DNA from: Bacteroidota bacterium
Lineage (GTDB): Bacteria; Bacteroidota; Bacteroidia; UBA8524
NCBI GenBank assembly: GCA_008933805.1
Contig: WBUH01000001.1
Span: 62,001 to 126,000, forward strand
Length of the DNA stretch: 64,000 nucleotides
Direction: 5' to 3'
The position numbers and the translations under genes are program-made. Within the stretch, counting starts at the first letter, position 1. Every line of letters begins with the position of its first letter. The notes under the pieces were generated by a model, which saw only the letters and a program-made list of their open reading frames with translations, did no database searches and was not told the DNA's origin. Shown here piece by piece: positions 27,240-36,017 of the stretch.

Positions 27240-27296
27240 ACATAGGCTATAATATTCTGTCCGTAGTTTTAGCAACTCTCTCTCCCGATTCATATT

Positions 27297-27330
27297 CCCC
27301 TTGGTACTTGCTACTAAGGGGATTTCTTTT
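27297..27330 (+). terminator. Terminator after the decarboxylase gene
   Basis: The stem CCCCTT / AAGGGG, with a short inner GT/AC extension, is followed by ATTTCTTTT. It separates the decarboxylase gene from the O-acylation cassette. Confidence 0.6.
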
Positions 27331-27402
27331 GTACTGCTTACCTAAGCCTATAATACTATACACCCTTTAGCGTTGAGTTTATAATTATACACTGGCTTTT
27401 AG

Positions 27403-27410
27403 TACTTTTG
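27403..27410 (+). promoter_or_regulatory. Probable -7 promoter element of the ACP-MBOAT cassette
   Basis: TACTTTTG is a perfect TAnnTTTG match 31 bases before the ACP start. It is the only good candidate upstream of the four-gene cassette. Confidence 0.5.
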
Positions 27411-27441
27411 CTCCGCCAAAATATACACTCACACAAACAAA

Positions 27442-27684
27442 ATGACTTCCGAAGAGATAAAAGAGCAAACTACCGCTGTTTTCCGCAAGGTGTTTGCAGA
27501 TACTAACTTAGAAATTCACGATGCAATGACCGCCAAAGATGTTGAGCGTTGGGACTCATTGAACCACCACACGCTTATTTCAACCGTTGAAGAGCAGTTT
27601 GGCATAAAATTTAAATTGAAAGAAGTAATAGGCATGAAAAACGTTGGTGATTTACTGCGTCTTATCGAAGCCAAAAAGAACTGA
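27442..27684 (+). CDS. Acyl carrier protein of an O-acylation cassette
   Basis: An 80-residue acyl carrier protein. The phosphopantetheine attachment Ser is Ser39 in ERWDSLNHHTLI, a variant of the usual DSL motif. This is not the fatty-acid-synthesis ACP, which normally sits with fabF; it leads a cassette with two SGNH proteins and an MBOAT acyltransferase. By analogy with DltC it should carry the acyl group handed to the membrane enzyme. The stop overlaps the next start. No adenylating enzyme is encoded nearby to load it. Confidence 0.92.
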   Translation: MTSEEIKEQTTAVFRKVFADTNLEIHDAMTAKDVERWDSLNHHTLISTVEEQFGIKFKLKEVIGMKNVGDLLRLIEAKKN

Positions 27685-29222
27685 TGAATAAAATATGGAA
27701 AGCCGTTGCCATTTTGTTTGTCCTTAATGGGGCACTGGTACTGTTTTCTTTTGTGTATGAGAATACGTTTGCTGCCTGGGATAGTAAAGTAACCGGTGAT
27801 AAAAGCGGCAGACTGCAATTCATTACTCTTTCAGACATACTTACCCCCGATACGGCCACGGTGAACGAAAACGCCGAACAACTGGCCGATAAGCTGATGA
27901 CACAAGATACCATTAGCGTACAAAAAATTAAAAAGAAGGGGAGGGTTGATTCAGCATTTTTAGTAAAACCGGGCGATACCTCTTCGCGCGATAATAAAAT
28001 TTACAACGCAACCGCGTTGGATGCCTTTTTTGCTTCACTAATTGACGAGAAAGACAATACAGTGGTGCGCGTGGCCCACTACGGCGATTCACAATTAGAA
28101 GGCGACCGTGTTACCGAACACATTCGCAGCAACTTGCAGGCAAAATTCGGGGGCAAAGGACTTGGATTTGTGCCCTTGGACGATGTGGCAAGCTGTGCGT
28201 CTTATACTCGAACAAACACAGGTACATGGACGCGCTACAATGTATTTAACAACAAGATTAAAGGCAGTTACTACGGATTGAGTGGTTCGGTATTTCGTTT
28301 TGCAAAAGGCGAAGTGCTGCCCGAAGTTCCCAAACCTGCCATTGATTCATTGGGTAATACTGATAGCTCACAACCCAAAACCGATAGCCAGCCGGTACCT
28401 GCTGCAAAGCAGAAGTTGGTAAAATATACCCGAAATGCAGGGGTTACCTACCGCTTTTCAAGCGGGGTGAAGTACAACGATGTATCGTTAATGTACGGGC
28501 GCAGCAGCGAAGGTTTCGGTGTGCGTTGTTACACATTAGGTAATGAATTGTTAAGTGCCGATACCATAAAACCCCAATTAGGTTTTGCCAAAACAAAACT
28601 TAAAATACCAGCGGGATTAAGCGGTTTTAGGGTAGAGTTTTTGGGTAATAACAGCCCTGATATTTATGGATTGCTGGTGGATGACTCAACAGGTATCACC
28701 GTTGATAATTATGCCATTCGCGGACATAGCGGCGACGGCTTAATGCGTATCGACGATAATTATCTGGCTACACAAGCAAAACTTACCAATACCCGCCTTA
28801 TTGTGTTTCAATACGGTGCCAATATGATACCGTATTTAGAAAGTGAAAAAGAATGCAAGTATTACGAAGATGCCTTTTACCGCCTGTTTATGAAGTTTAA
28901 AAAAGCAGCCCCCAATGCCAGTATTTTGGTAATTGGTAACGGCGATATGGGCTATAAGCAAGGGAGTGATGCACAATCGTACCAGCAAGTGCGCTGCCTG
29001 AGCGATGTGCAGAAAGCGGCTGCCTTGCGCGCCAACTGTGCTTTTTGGAGCTTGCTGGATGCAATGGGCGGTGATAACTCAATACTTACGTGGAATAGAA
29101 AGGGTTTGTGTGCGCTTGACGGGCATTTATCACCCAAAGGACAAAAGATAATGGCAAACCTTATATTTACGGCGTTGATGCGTGAGTACAACAACTACGT
29201 AATTAAACAACAAAACTTATAA
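27684..29222 (+). CDS. SGNH/GDSL-type membrane-anchored protein
   Basis: A 512-residue protein with an N-terminal signal anchor (about 6-25) and an extracytoplasmic SGNH hydrolase-like domain. Block I is HYGDSQLEGDR with Ser136, a block III-like segment is QYGANM, and the C-terminal Asp/His block is DGHLSPKGQ (Asp479, His481), one residue tighter than the usual DxxH. A long insertion separates blocks I and III. In related cassettes (alginate, DltD, OatA-like) such proteins transfer or remove acyl groups at the cell surface. It overlaps the ACP gene by one base. Confidence 0.85.
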   Translation: MNKIWKAVAILFVLNGALVLFSFVYENTFAAWDSKVTGDKSGRLQFITLSDILTPDTATVNENAEQLADKLMTQDTISVQKIKKKGRVDSAFLVKPGDTSSRDNKIYNATALDAFFASLIDEKDNTVVRVAHYGDSQLEGDRVTEHIRSNLQAKFGGKGLGFVPLDDVASCASYTRTNTGTWTRYNVFNNKIKGSYYGLSGSVFRFAKGEVLPEVPKPAIDSLGNTDSSQPKTDSQPVPAAKQKLVKYTRNAGVTYRFSSGVKYNDVSLMYGRSSEGFGVRCYTLGNELLSADTIKPQLGFAKTKLKIPAGLSGFRVEFLGNNSPDIYGLLVDDSTGITVDNYAIRGHSGDGLMRIDDNYLATQAKLTNTRLIVFQYGANMIPYLESEKECKYYEDAFYRLFMKFKKAAPNASILVIGNGDMGYKQGSDAQSYQQVRCLSDVQKAAALRANCAFWSLLDAMGGDNSILTWNRKGLCALDGHLSPKGQKIMANLIFTALMREYNNYVIKQQNL

Positions 29223-29244
29223 GATAGCGTTAACTTACAAACGG

Positions 29245-31056
29245 TTGAAAGTAGTTAAATATATATTAGTCAGTATTTTCGGAGTGGTTAGCTTCCTGAC
29301 TGTTAGTGCCCAGAATACGGGCATGAAGGGGCTGAAACTGAACGATACTTTCACCGATGAAAGATACCTTTCACAATTTGCCCGTTATCAGCGCTATTTA
29401 CCTTTTATAAAGTACAGCAGCAACTTTGTTGAGTGGGACAATGCAACTGCAGTAGATAACTTCTTTAGTAAGCTGGCAAATGCCAACAGCAAAAAAGTGA
29501 ACATACTGCACATTGGCGACTCGCACATACAAGCCGACTTTTTTACAGGGTATATCCGTGAGAATATCCAGCAGATATTCGGGTACGGCGGACGTGGTTT
29601 CATATTCCCGTACGCTTGTGCAGGCACACACTCTACCTACGATTACCGCACGTGGAAGTACGGCGATTGGGAAGGCGCGCGCAACGTTAAGAACCCCAAC
29701 TTTATGGATATTGGTTTGGCGGGAGCGGTGGCCAAAACCAAGGATAACGAAGCAGGCTTTAAGTTTGGGTTTAAGGGTGGGATATTGATGCCCGATTTTA
29801 CGGTGCTTAAAATCTACTGCAAGAAAGACAGCGCCAGCTTTGACCTTAAAATTAAGCTGAACAACCTTGATGATACTATTTACCTGAAAACCAATACCCA
29901 GCTTCACCTGCCATACGTTACCGTTGATTTGCCAATGGTGAGCGATACGTTTGCTGTTTTTATGAACCAAACCGATAGCCTTCAAAATCATTTTGAGTGT
30001 TACGGTTTGATGATTGAAACCCCGCACAACAAAGGAGTGGTGTATAATAGTGTAGGTATAAACGGTGCGGGATATAACAGCATTTTAGGCCAAACCCTTA
30101 TGAACAGCCATTTGCAGGAAATGCAGCCTGATATGGTGGTGATAGATTTGGGAGCCAACGACTTTTACGGATTCACGTTTAAAGAGGATGAGTTGGGCAA
30201 TAACCTTACACTGGTGATACAAGCCATTAAACAGGCTGCTCCCAATGCGTCTATTATCGTGTCTTGTTCGCAGGATATTTACCGCAAACGTAAAAATGTA
30301 TTTGCCACGCTTCAGTTTTCGCAGCTTACCCAAAAAATAGCACAACAAAACGATGTCTCTTGGTACAATTACTTTTCGGTATCAGGCGGACGGTACTCTA
30401 TGCTTAAATGGCGCAGGCACCAACTGGCTAAGAAGGACAAAGTGCATTTAACCACGGCAGGGTATCACCTAAAAGGCGATTTATACCTGAATGCCTTTTT
30501 AAACTCGTACATGCACTACCTAAAAGGCCGACCTGAGCGTTTAGTAGTGGCCGACGGAAACTTAGCAACGGTTAACGACGGCTTGTTTATTACTAAAGAT
30601 AACTTGGTTGACCCTGAAAACGACAGTACCAAAACCAAGGTGGTACACACCGTGAAGAAGGGTGAAAAACTTACCGCCATTGCCAAAAAATACAAGGTGG
30701 ATGTAGACGATATAATGGATTGGAACGGTTTAGAAACCGTAGTGGTGCGCAGGGGGCAAAAGCTGGATATATACATTGATAAGCCTGCACCCAAAACTGC
30801 TTCGGTGACTGAGAATACGGAAACAGTGGTGGAAGAAACCGTTACTCCGACCCCTAAAAAAGAAACTGCCAAGCCAAAGAAAACGCCTGCCAAGAAGAAA
30901 GAGACTGATGGAATAGTTCGCTATAAAGTGAGGAACGGAGACACATTGTGGTCGATAGCCAAGAAACACGGAGTAACCGTGGCTCAAATTAAAAAGTTGA
31001 ACAACCTGCGTGGCGATGCAATACGCATAGGACAAACATTAATTATAAGCAGGTAA
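29245..31056 (+). CDS. SGNH/GDSL protein with two C-terminal LysM domains
   Basis: A 603-residue secreted protein. The signal peptide ends near TVSAQ, and the SGNH domain has Ser93 in IGDSHIQAD, LGANDFYG and DKVHLTTAGY. Two LysM domains lie at about 466-511 and 558-603, joined by a Lys/Thr/Pro-rich linker. LysM binds the glycan strand of peptidoglycan, so the esterase or transferase domain is probably held at the wall. The start is TTG 29245; the next Met (residue 27) would remove the signal peptide. It is a distant paralogue of the preceding gene, 22 bases away. Confidence 0.87.
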   Translation: MKVVKYILVSIFGVVSFLTVSAQNTGMKGLKLNDTFTDERYLSQFARYQRYLPFIKYSSNFVEWDNATAVDNFFSKLANANSKKVNILHIGDSHIQADFFTGYIRENIQQIFGYGGRGFIFPYACAGTHSTYDYRTWKYGDWEGARNVKNPNFMDIGLAGAVAKTKDNEAGFKFGFKGGILMPDFTVLKIYCKKDSASFDLKIKLNNLDDTIYLKTNTQLHLPYVTVDLPMVSDTFAVFMNQTDSLQNHFECYGLMIETPHNKGVVYNSVGINGAGYNSILGQTLMNSHLQEMQPDMVVIDLGANDFYGFTFKEDELGNNLTLVIQAIKQAAPNASIIVSCSQDIYRKRKNVFATLQFSQLTQKIAQQNDVSWYNYFSVSGGRYSMLKWRRHQLAKKDKVHLTTAGYHLKGDLYLNAFLNSYMHYLKGRPERLVVADGNLATVNDGLFITKDNLVDPENDSTKTKVVHTVKKGEKLTAIAKKYKVDVDDIMDWNGLETVVVRRGQKLDIYIDKPAPKTASVTENTETVVEETVTPTPKKETAKPKKTPAKKKETDGIVRYKVRNGDTLWSIAKKHGVTVAQIKKLNNLRGDAIRIGQTLIISR

Positions 31057-31065
31057 GCAGGGAAG

Positions 31066-32556
31066 ATGGACAAGGCGTTGGCATTTTTTAAGCAGTTTGA
31101 GTACAGCAAATTCAATCCCCTGCAATTCAATTCGGTATTCTTTTTCGCACTGTTTTCGGTCTTTTACCTCGTTTATGCCGGGGTATTTAATAAAGTAAAA
31201 ACGCGCAACACTGTGCTGTTGCTGTTTAGCTTGTTTATCTATTACAAACTTAGCGGCTTGTATGTGTTGCTGATGATGGCCGTTGCGGCAAGCGACTTTC
31301 TTATCGGCAAACAAATTCTTAAAACTCACAGCGAAGGAAAGAAGAAAGCGTGGCTGCTGCTTTCGTTGGTGGTAAGTTTGGGCTCGTTGCTGTATTTTAA
31401 ATACTCTCCTTTTATTCTTGAAAACGTAGATGTGTTACTGGGCACCAAACTAACGCCGCCCCAAGGCAGCTTTTTAATGCCCATCGGGATATCGTTTTAT
31501 ATTTTTAAAACCATCAGCTATGTGATTGATTGCTACAACGAAATGATTGACGAGCCCGAAGAAAGCTACATCAATTACCTGTTGTATGTATCATTGTTTA
31601 CCACCATCATAGCCGGCCCCATTGCACGTGCCCGCGACATATTGCCTCGTTTGCAGGCCAAACTAACCGTAACCGAAGAGTTTATCGGGAAAGGGTTCTT
31701 TTTAATATTGATTGGAGCTGTAAAGAAATACCTGATTGCCGATTTCTTATGGGTGAATTTTATCGAGCGGGTATTTATATCGCCTACACTGTTTTCGGGC
31801 TTTGACAACCTGATGGCGGTGTTAATGGGCACGATACAGTTTTACTATGATTTTGCCGGATATACCGATATGATGCTGGGTATATCATTACTATTGGGGT
31901 TGGAGTTGCAAGGCAATTTTAACCGCCCGTTTATGGCGCAAAACATCAGCGATTTTTGGCGACGCTGGCACATAACCCTGTCCAGCTGGCTAAACGAATA
32001 CGTGTTTATGCCCATGTCGTTTGCATGGCGGGGTATGAAGAAGACAGGTATTGTAATGGCCAGTCTTTTCACGTTTGTAATATCGGGCGTGTGGCACGGC
32101 CCTAAGTTTACCTACATACTTTGGGGTACGTTGCACGGTGCTGCCATTGCTTGGGACGTAGCCAGCCAAAACTGGCGGGCATCGCTAAAAAAGAGTATCA
32201 ACGGCAATGTATATTCAGTAGTAAGTATAGTGCTTACGTTTGCCTTTATAAGCCTTACCATGGTGATATTCAACGTGCGCGAAGTACCCGTGGCTTGGGA
32301 TATGTACGAAATGATGTTCGTGAAAATGGATTGGAGCATTGCCTTGCAATGGTTTCCTATTTATTACCGCGAGTTTATAGTATTTGCATTGGCCGCATTG
32401 ATACATTTCTTGCCCTTGCACCTTAAAGATACAATGGTGCAGTATTTTACACAGTTGTATTGGCCTTTAAAGGCAGTGGTTGGGCTTGTGGTGATATTGT
32501 TTATCTACCAATTCTATTCTTCAGAAACACAACCGTTTATTTACCTACAATTCTGA
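31066..32556 (+). CDS. MBOAT family O-acyltransferase
   Basis: A 496-residue polytopic membrane protein of the MBOAT family (AlgI/DltB/PatA type) with about eleven helices. The conserved His pair is His302 in DFWRRWHITLSSWL and the catalytic His344 in SGVWHGPKF. MBOAT proteins move an acyl group from a cytosolic donor to an acceptor outside the membrane. It lies 9 bases after the SGNH-LysM gene, and the cassette's ACP is the obvious donor. The stop codon lies inside the first unit of the GAGCTTGTCGAAG repeat array. Confidence 0.93.
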   Translation: MDKALAFFKQFEYSKFNPLQFNSVFFFALFSVFYLVYAGVFNKVKTRNTVLLLFSLFIYYKLSGLYVLLMMAVAASDFLIGKQILKTHSEGKKKAWLLLSLVVSLGSLLYFKYSPFILENVDVLLGTKLTPPQGSFLMPIGISFYIFKTISYVIDCYNEMIDEPEESYINYLLYVSLFTTIIAGPIARARDILPRLQAKLTVTEEFIGKGFFLILIGAVKKYLIADFLWVNFIERVFISPTLFSGFDNLMAVLMGTIQFYYDFAGYTDMMLGISLLLGLELQGNFNRPFMAQNISDFWRRWHITLSSWLNEYVFMPMSFAWRGMKKTGIVMASLFTFVISGVWHGPKFTYILWGTLHGAAIAWDVASQNWRASLKKSINGNVYSVVSIVLTFAFISLTMVIFNVREVPVAWDMYEMMFVKMDWSIALQWFPIYYREFIVFALAALIHFLPLHLKDTMVQYFTQLYWPLKAVVGLVVILFIYQFYSSETQPFIYLQF

Positions 32557-32670
32557 GCTTGTCGAAGAATGGGTCTGTCGAAGAGTGAGCTTGGCGGGAT
32601 TGTTTCCAGAGCCTGCACAAGGTTGTTTCCTGAGCTTGTCGAAGGGAGTTTCCTGAGGCCTGTCGAAAGG
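32554..32670 (-). repeat. Degenerate CTTCGACAAGCTCAGG repeat array
   Basis: Read on the minus strand, the gap between the MBOAT and TonB-receptor genes is made of four to five degenerate units of about 24 bp, of the form CTTCGACAAGCTCAGGAAAC. The clearest units lie at 32629-32645 and 32554-32567; the others are decayed. The array abuts both stop codons. This motif is a dispersed repeat seen in many bacterial genomes. No terminator hairpin is recognised here, so the array may serve as the transcript end. Confidence 0.7.
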
Positions 32671-32671
32671 C

Positions 32672-35131
32672 TTAAAACCTCATCAACACAGTTAAGTTAA
32701 TACGGCGACTGGTTAGGTAGTTAGGAACACCAAAAGTAGTACCCTCTACATCGCGCACCCAAATGTATGAAATGGTATTGTTGGCTTGGGTTAGATTGAA
32801 CACCTGTAAGCTAAGAGCCAATCCTTTGAACCATTTACCCACTTTTGAAGTAACACTATCACCCTCGGTAATAATATCGCGAGAGAAACCAATGTCGATA
32901 CGGCGGTAAGCAGGGAGTTTAAAGCCTTCCTTATAACGGTTATCAGCACCTAAATAAAAGGGCAGGTTAGAGCCGTACACAAGATTTAGCTGCATTTTGT
33001 AACGTGGCCACCTGTCTAACTCGTCTTGGAATAAGATACCCAAATTAAAACGTTGGTCGGTGGGGCGGCGTATATAACCTGATTCACGTTGTACACCCTT
33101 TGTATCAGTGTAAGTAATGTTTTCTTTGATACTCATGATAGAGAGGCTGAACCACGATTCCAAATCCTCAATAAACTCGCCGTTGATACGGGCATCCCAA
33201 CCAAAAGCACGGCCTTTTGAGTTGTTATTGGCATAATAACGGATACGGACGTTCTCAATTTGGTAGGGCACAAGGTTATCCAGTTGTTTGTAGTACACCT
33301 CTGAATAAAACTTGAACGGCCTACCCCAAGCAGTAAAGTTCATATCGCCGCCAAAAACATAATGGATACTGCGTTGGGCTTTTACGTTGGTATTTACCTT
33401 GCCGTCAAGTCCGCGCAATTCACGGTAAAACGGAGGTTGGTAGTAATGGCCGAACGCAAAGTGGAAGCTCCAGTCTAATTTTTTAAGGCTATCGTGTTTT
33501 ACGCGGCGGTTATAAGCACGATAAGGCTCAAACGAAATTTGTACCCGCGGGCTGATAACGTTTTGTTGGTTTAGCGACCAATAGTTAGTTCTGATACCGT
33601 AAGTAACCTGCAAGCGGATAGAATCTATCAGCATGGTAGTGTTTTGTATATAGCCCGATATACGTTGCGATTGTAGGGCATTAGAGCCTTTTACAAAACT
33701 GTTAATGTTAAGTGTATCGCCGCTGTTAAACGGCACAGAGTAACCTGCTGAATCAACATAATACCATTCGCGTACCCTGTCTTTTACCGATTCGGTTTGG
33801 AAGGTAGCACCCCAAAACAGCTGTGTTTTTTTAGTAATGTGATTACCCTTGTGGCTGATAGAGGCTACTTGTGCGTCAAGTTTGTTGCGGGCATGGTTGA
33901 TAAAGTATCCTACGCCGCGGTTAAATTTTGCCTGCCCGAAATCATCACTGCCCAGTTCGTTGTCCAACTGGTCTAAGCGGTAAGCACCTTCGGTGGTAAA
34001 GTACTCTGTTTCGCTGCTGGTATAGTATGAGCCTAATAGTTTAAGGTTGGTGTTTTTGCTTGCATCCCAATCAAACGTAAGGCCGTTCATAAAGGTATTG
34101 TAGCGCATCAATTCGCTACCGTCAAAAAACACAGTCAGTTGTAAAGCGTTAGTAACTGTACCAAACGATGTGCGTTGGGTTTCAGGTACCAACAAAAAGC
34201 GGTTTAAGGCATAGTTACCCAAATAACTCAGGCGCATTTTTTTGCTGATATCGTAGGTAAATAACCCTTGTATATCCACAAACAAAGGCTTGTAGCTGCC
34301 TTGTACGTCTAAACTGTTTAGTATGTATTGGTTGCTGCGTATGCGGCTACCCAGCATCCAGCTAAGACGGCGTTTGCTGCGCCCGCCTGCAAACAAGCTG
34401 GCACCCATAAAATTTAGGTTAGCGCCTGCTTCAAGCTTTTCGGGTTTGCGGTATTTCACATCCAGCACACTCGAAAGTTTATCGCCGTATTTTGCTTCAA
34501 AACCACCTGCCGAAAAGCGCACACTCTCCACCATATCAGGGTTGATAAAACTTAACCCCTCTTGCTGGCCGCTGCGCACAATCTGCGGGCGATAAATCTC
34601 AATATCGTTTACATACACAAGGTTCTCGTCAAAATTACCCCCGCGAACGTTGTAGGCTGAACTTAGCTCGTTGTTAGATGTAACACCGGGCAGGGTGCGC
34701 AAAATGCTTTCAAAATTACCCGATACGTTGGGGTTGAGACCTGATACTTTGGGGTTAAGCGTGATAATGGGTAAACCCCTGTCGCGCTCGTATTCAAACT
34801 CGGTTTCAGCAAGTTCAAAGTATTTAAACCCAAGCGATACGTTTAGCTTGTTTTTGCTATCGGGGGCAAACGGCCCAACGGTTTTAACCACTGACTTAGC
34901 ACTAATGTGGCTAAATATCAGCGTAACTTCAGTGTTTGCGGGTATGTATAGCGTGTAACTGCCGTTTTTTGCTGTGAAAGTGCCTTTATCGCTACCCTTA
35001 ATGTTTACGCCTGCGTCTTCAACACTACGCCCGAGTGAATCAGTAACAATGCCCGTGATAACGGCATTTTTTTGCCCAAACAAGGCAATACTTCCCAACA
35101 ACGTAAATAGTAATATGGTATAGCGCAGCAT
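32672..35131 (-). CDS. TonB-dependent outer-membrane receptor
   Basis: An 818-residue receptor. The signal peptide ends at IALFGQ, and a carboxypeptidase-regulatory-like domain follows (about 22-100, ITGIVTDSLGRSVEDAGVNIKG). Then come the plug (ILRTLPGVTSNN, YNVRGGNFDENLVYVNDI) and a 22-strand-type barrel ending in the aromatic residue Phe. Substrate is unknown; there is no SusD partner, so it is not a typical polysaccharide locus. The frame also allows a start 7 codons upstream (35152). It lies 30 bases after rpe in a likely two-gene operon. It would be energised by an ExbBD-TonB system such as that at 3.7-5.6 kb. Confidence 0.9.
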   Translation of the reverse strand: MLRYTILLFTLLGSIALFGQKNAVITGIVTDSLGRSVEDAGVNIKGSDKGTFTAKNGSYTLYIPANTEVTLIFSHISAKSVVKTVGPFAPDSKNKLNVSLGFKYFELAETEFEYERDRGLPIITLNPKVSGLNPNVSGNFESILRTLPGVTSNNELSSAYNVRGGNFDENLVYVNDIEIYRPQIVRSGQQEGLSFINPDMVESVRFSAGGFEAKYGDKLSSVLDVKYRKPEKLEAGANLNFMGASLFAGGRSKRRLSWMLGSRIRSNQYILNSLDVQGSYKPLFVDIQGLFTYDISKKMRLSYLGNYALNRFLLVPETQRTSFGTVTNALQLTVFFDGSELMRYNTFMNGLTFDWDASKNTNLKLLGSYYTSSETEYFTTEGAYRLDQLDNELGSDDFGQAKFNRGVGYFINHARNKLDAQVASISHKGNHITKKTQLFWGATFQTESVKDRVREWYYVDSAGYSVPFNSGDTLNINSFVKGSNALQSQRISGYIQNTTMLIDSIRLQVTYGIRTNYWSLNQQNVISPRVQISFEPYRAYNRRVKHDSLKKLDWSFHFAFGHYYQPPFYRELRGLDGKVNTNVKAQRSIHYVFGGDMNFTAWGRPFKFYSEVYYKQLDNLVPYQIENVRIRYYANNNSKGRAFGWDARINGEFIEDLESWFSLSIMSIKENITYTDTKGVQRESGYIRRPTDQRFNLGILFQDELDRWPRYKMQLNLVYGSNLPFYLGADNRYKEGFKLPAYRRIDIGFSRDIITEGDSVTSKVGKWFKGLALSLQVFNLTQANNTISYIWVRDVEGTTFGVPNYLTSRRINLTVLMRF

Positions 35132-35161
35132 TAGCAATGTTGTAAACGGCAATATGGGGTA

Positions 35162-35818
35162 TTAAATTGTTATATTTTTAAATTGTTCTATTGTTTGCAA
35201 TGGGTCGGGAGTAGCAAAAACTGCATTACCTGCAACCAATACATCGGCACCGGCTTTTACCAGTGCGGCAGTATTATCCAAATTTACTCCGCCATCTATC
35301 TCAATTACAGCCTGCGAGTTTTTACGCAGTATAATTTCTTTCAAGGTGTTTATTTTGGCGTACGTGTTTTCAATAAATTTTTGACCGCCGAAACCGGGGT
35401 TCACGCTCATCAGCAACACCAAATCAACGTCGGCAACAATATCTTCCAATACGTTTACGGGCGTATGCGGGTTGAGCACAATACCTGCCTTCATTCCCTC
35501 GCCTTTTATAGCGTAAACAGTGCGGTGCAAATGCACAGCTTCTTCATAATGCACGCTAAGTATGTCAGCACCGGCTTCCTTAAACTCTTTTACATAACGT
35601 TCGGCTTTTGTAATCATCAAGTGAACGTCCAAAGGTTTTTGGGCGTATTTTTTTATCACCTTAACGACGGGAAACCCGAACGAGATGTTGGGTACAAAAA
35701 CACCGTCCATAATATCCACATGAAACCAATCCGCCTTGCTGCGGTTAATCATTTCAATATCGCGTTGTAAGTTGCCAAAATCGGCTGAAAGTACTGAGGG
35801 TGCCAATAAAAAACTCAT
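35162..35818 (-). CDS. rpe: Ribulose-phosphate 3-epimerase
   Basis: A 218-residue TIM-barrel enzyme that interconverts ribulose 5-phosphate and xylulose 5-phosphate in the pentose phosphate pathway. Family motifs are complete: LAPSVLSADF, HVDIMDGVFVPNISFG, DVHLM, MSVNPGFGGQ and EIDGGVN, which hold the metal ligands and catalytic Asp residues. A perfect -7 element lies 5 bases upstream of the ATG. Confidence 0.97.
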   Translation of the reverse strand: MSFLLAPSVLSADFGNLQRDIEMINRSKADWFHVDIMDGVFVPNISFGFPVVKVIKKYAQKPLDVHLMITKAERYVKEFKEAGADILSVHYEEAVHLHRTVYAIKGEGMKAGIVLNPHTPVNVLEDIVADVDLVLLMSVNPGFGGQKFIENTYAKINTLKEIILRKNSQAVIEIDGGVNLDNTAALVKAGADVLVAGNAVFATPDPLQTIEQFKNITI

Positions 35819-35823
35819 GCGGG

Positions 35824-35831
35824 CAAAGGTA
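35824..35831 (-). promoter_or_regulatory. Probable -7 promoter element of rpe
   Basis: On the minus strand TACCTTTG matches TAnnTTTG exactly and ends 5 bases before the rpe ATG, which implies an essentially leaderless mRNA. Confidence 0.55.
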
Positions 35832-36017
35832 GTTTTTTTACGTTGGGTATGAAACCGTTATCAAGAGTGACCTTAAAACAGACCTGTTTGTTGCTTTATT
35901 ATGACTAATCTTGATATTAGTTTCGGATATTGGAGAGGGTTAGCCCTATTCTACAGGTATTACGTTATGATGTCAATTTTGCAGCAACAAAAACAGTCGA
36001 TTACACATCTGTTAAAT

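Noticed and set aside
32554-32670. Repeat array considered as a CRISPR array
   Set aside because: Units are degenerate and contiguous, without unique spacers of constant length.
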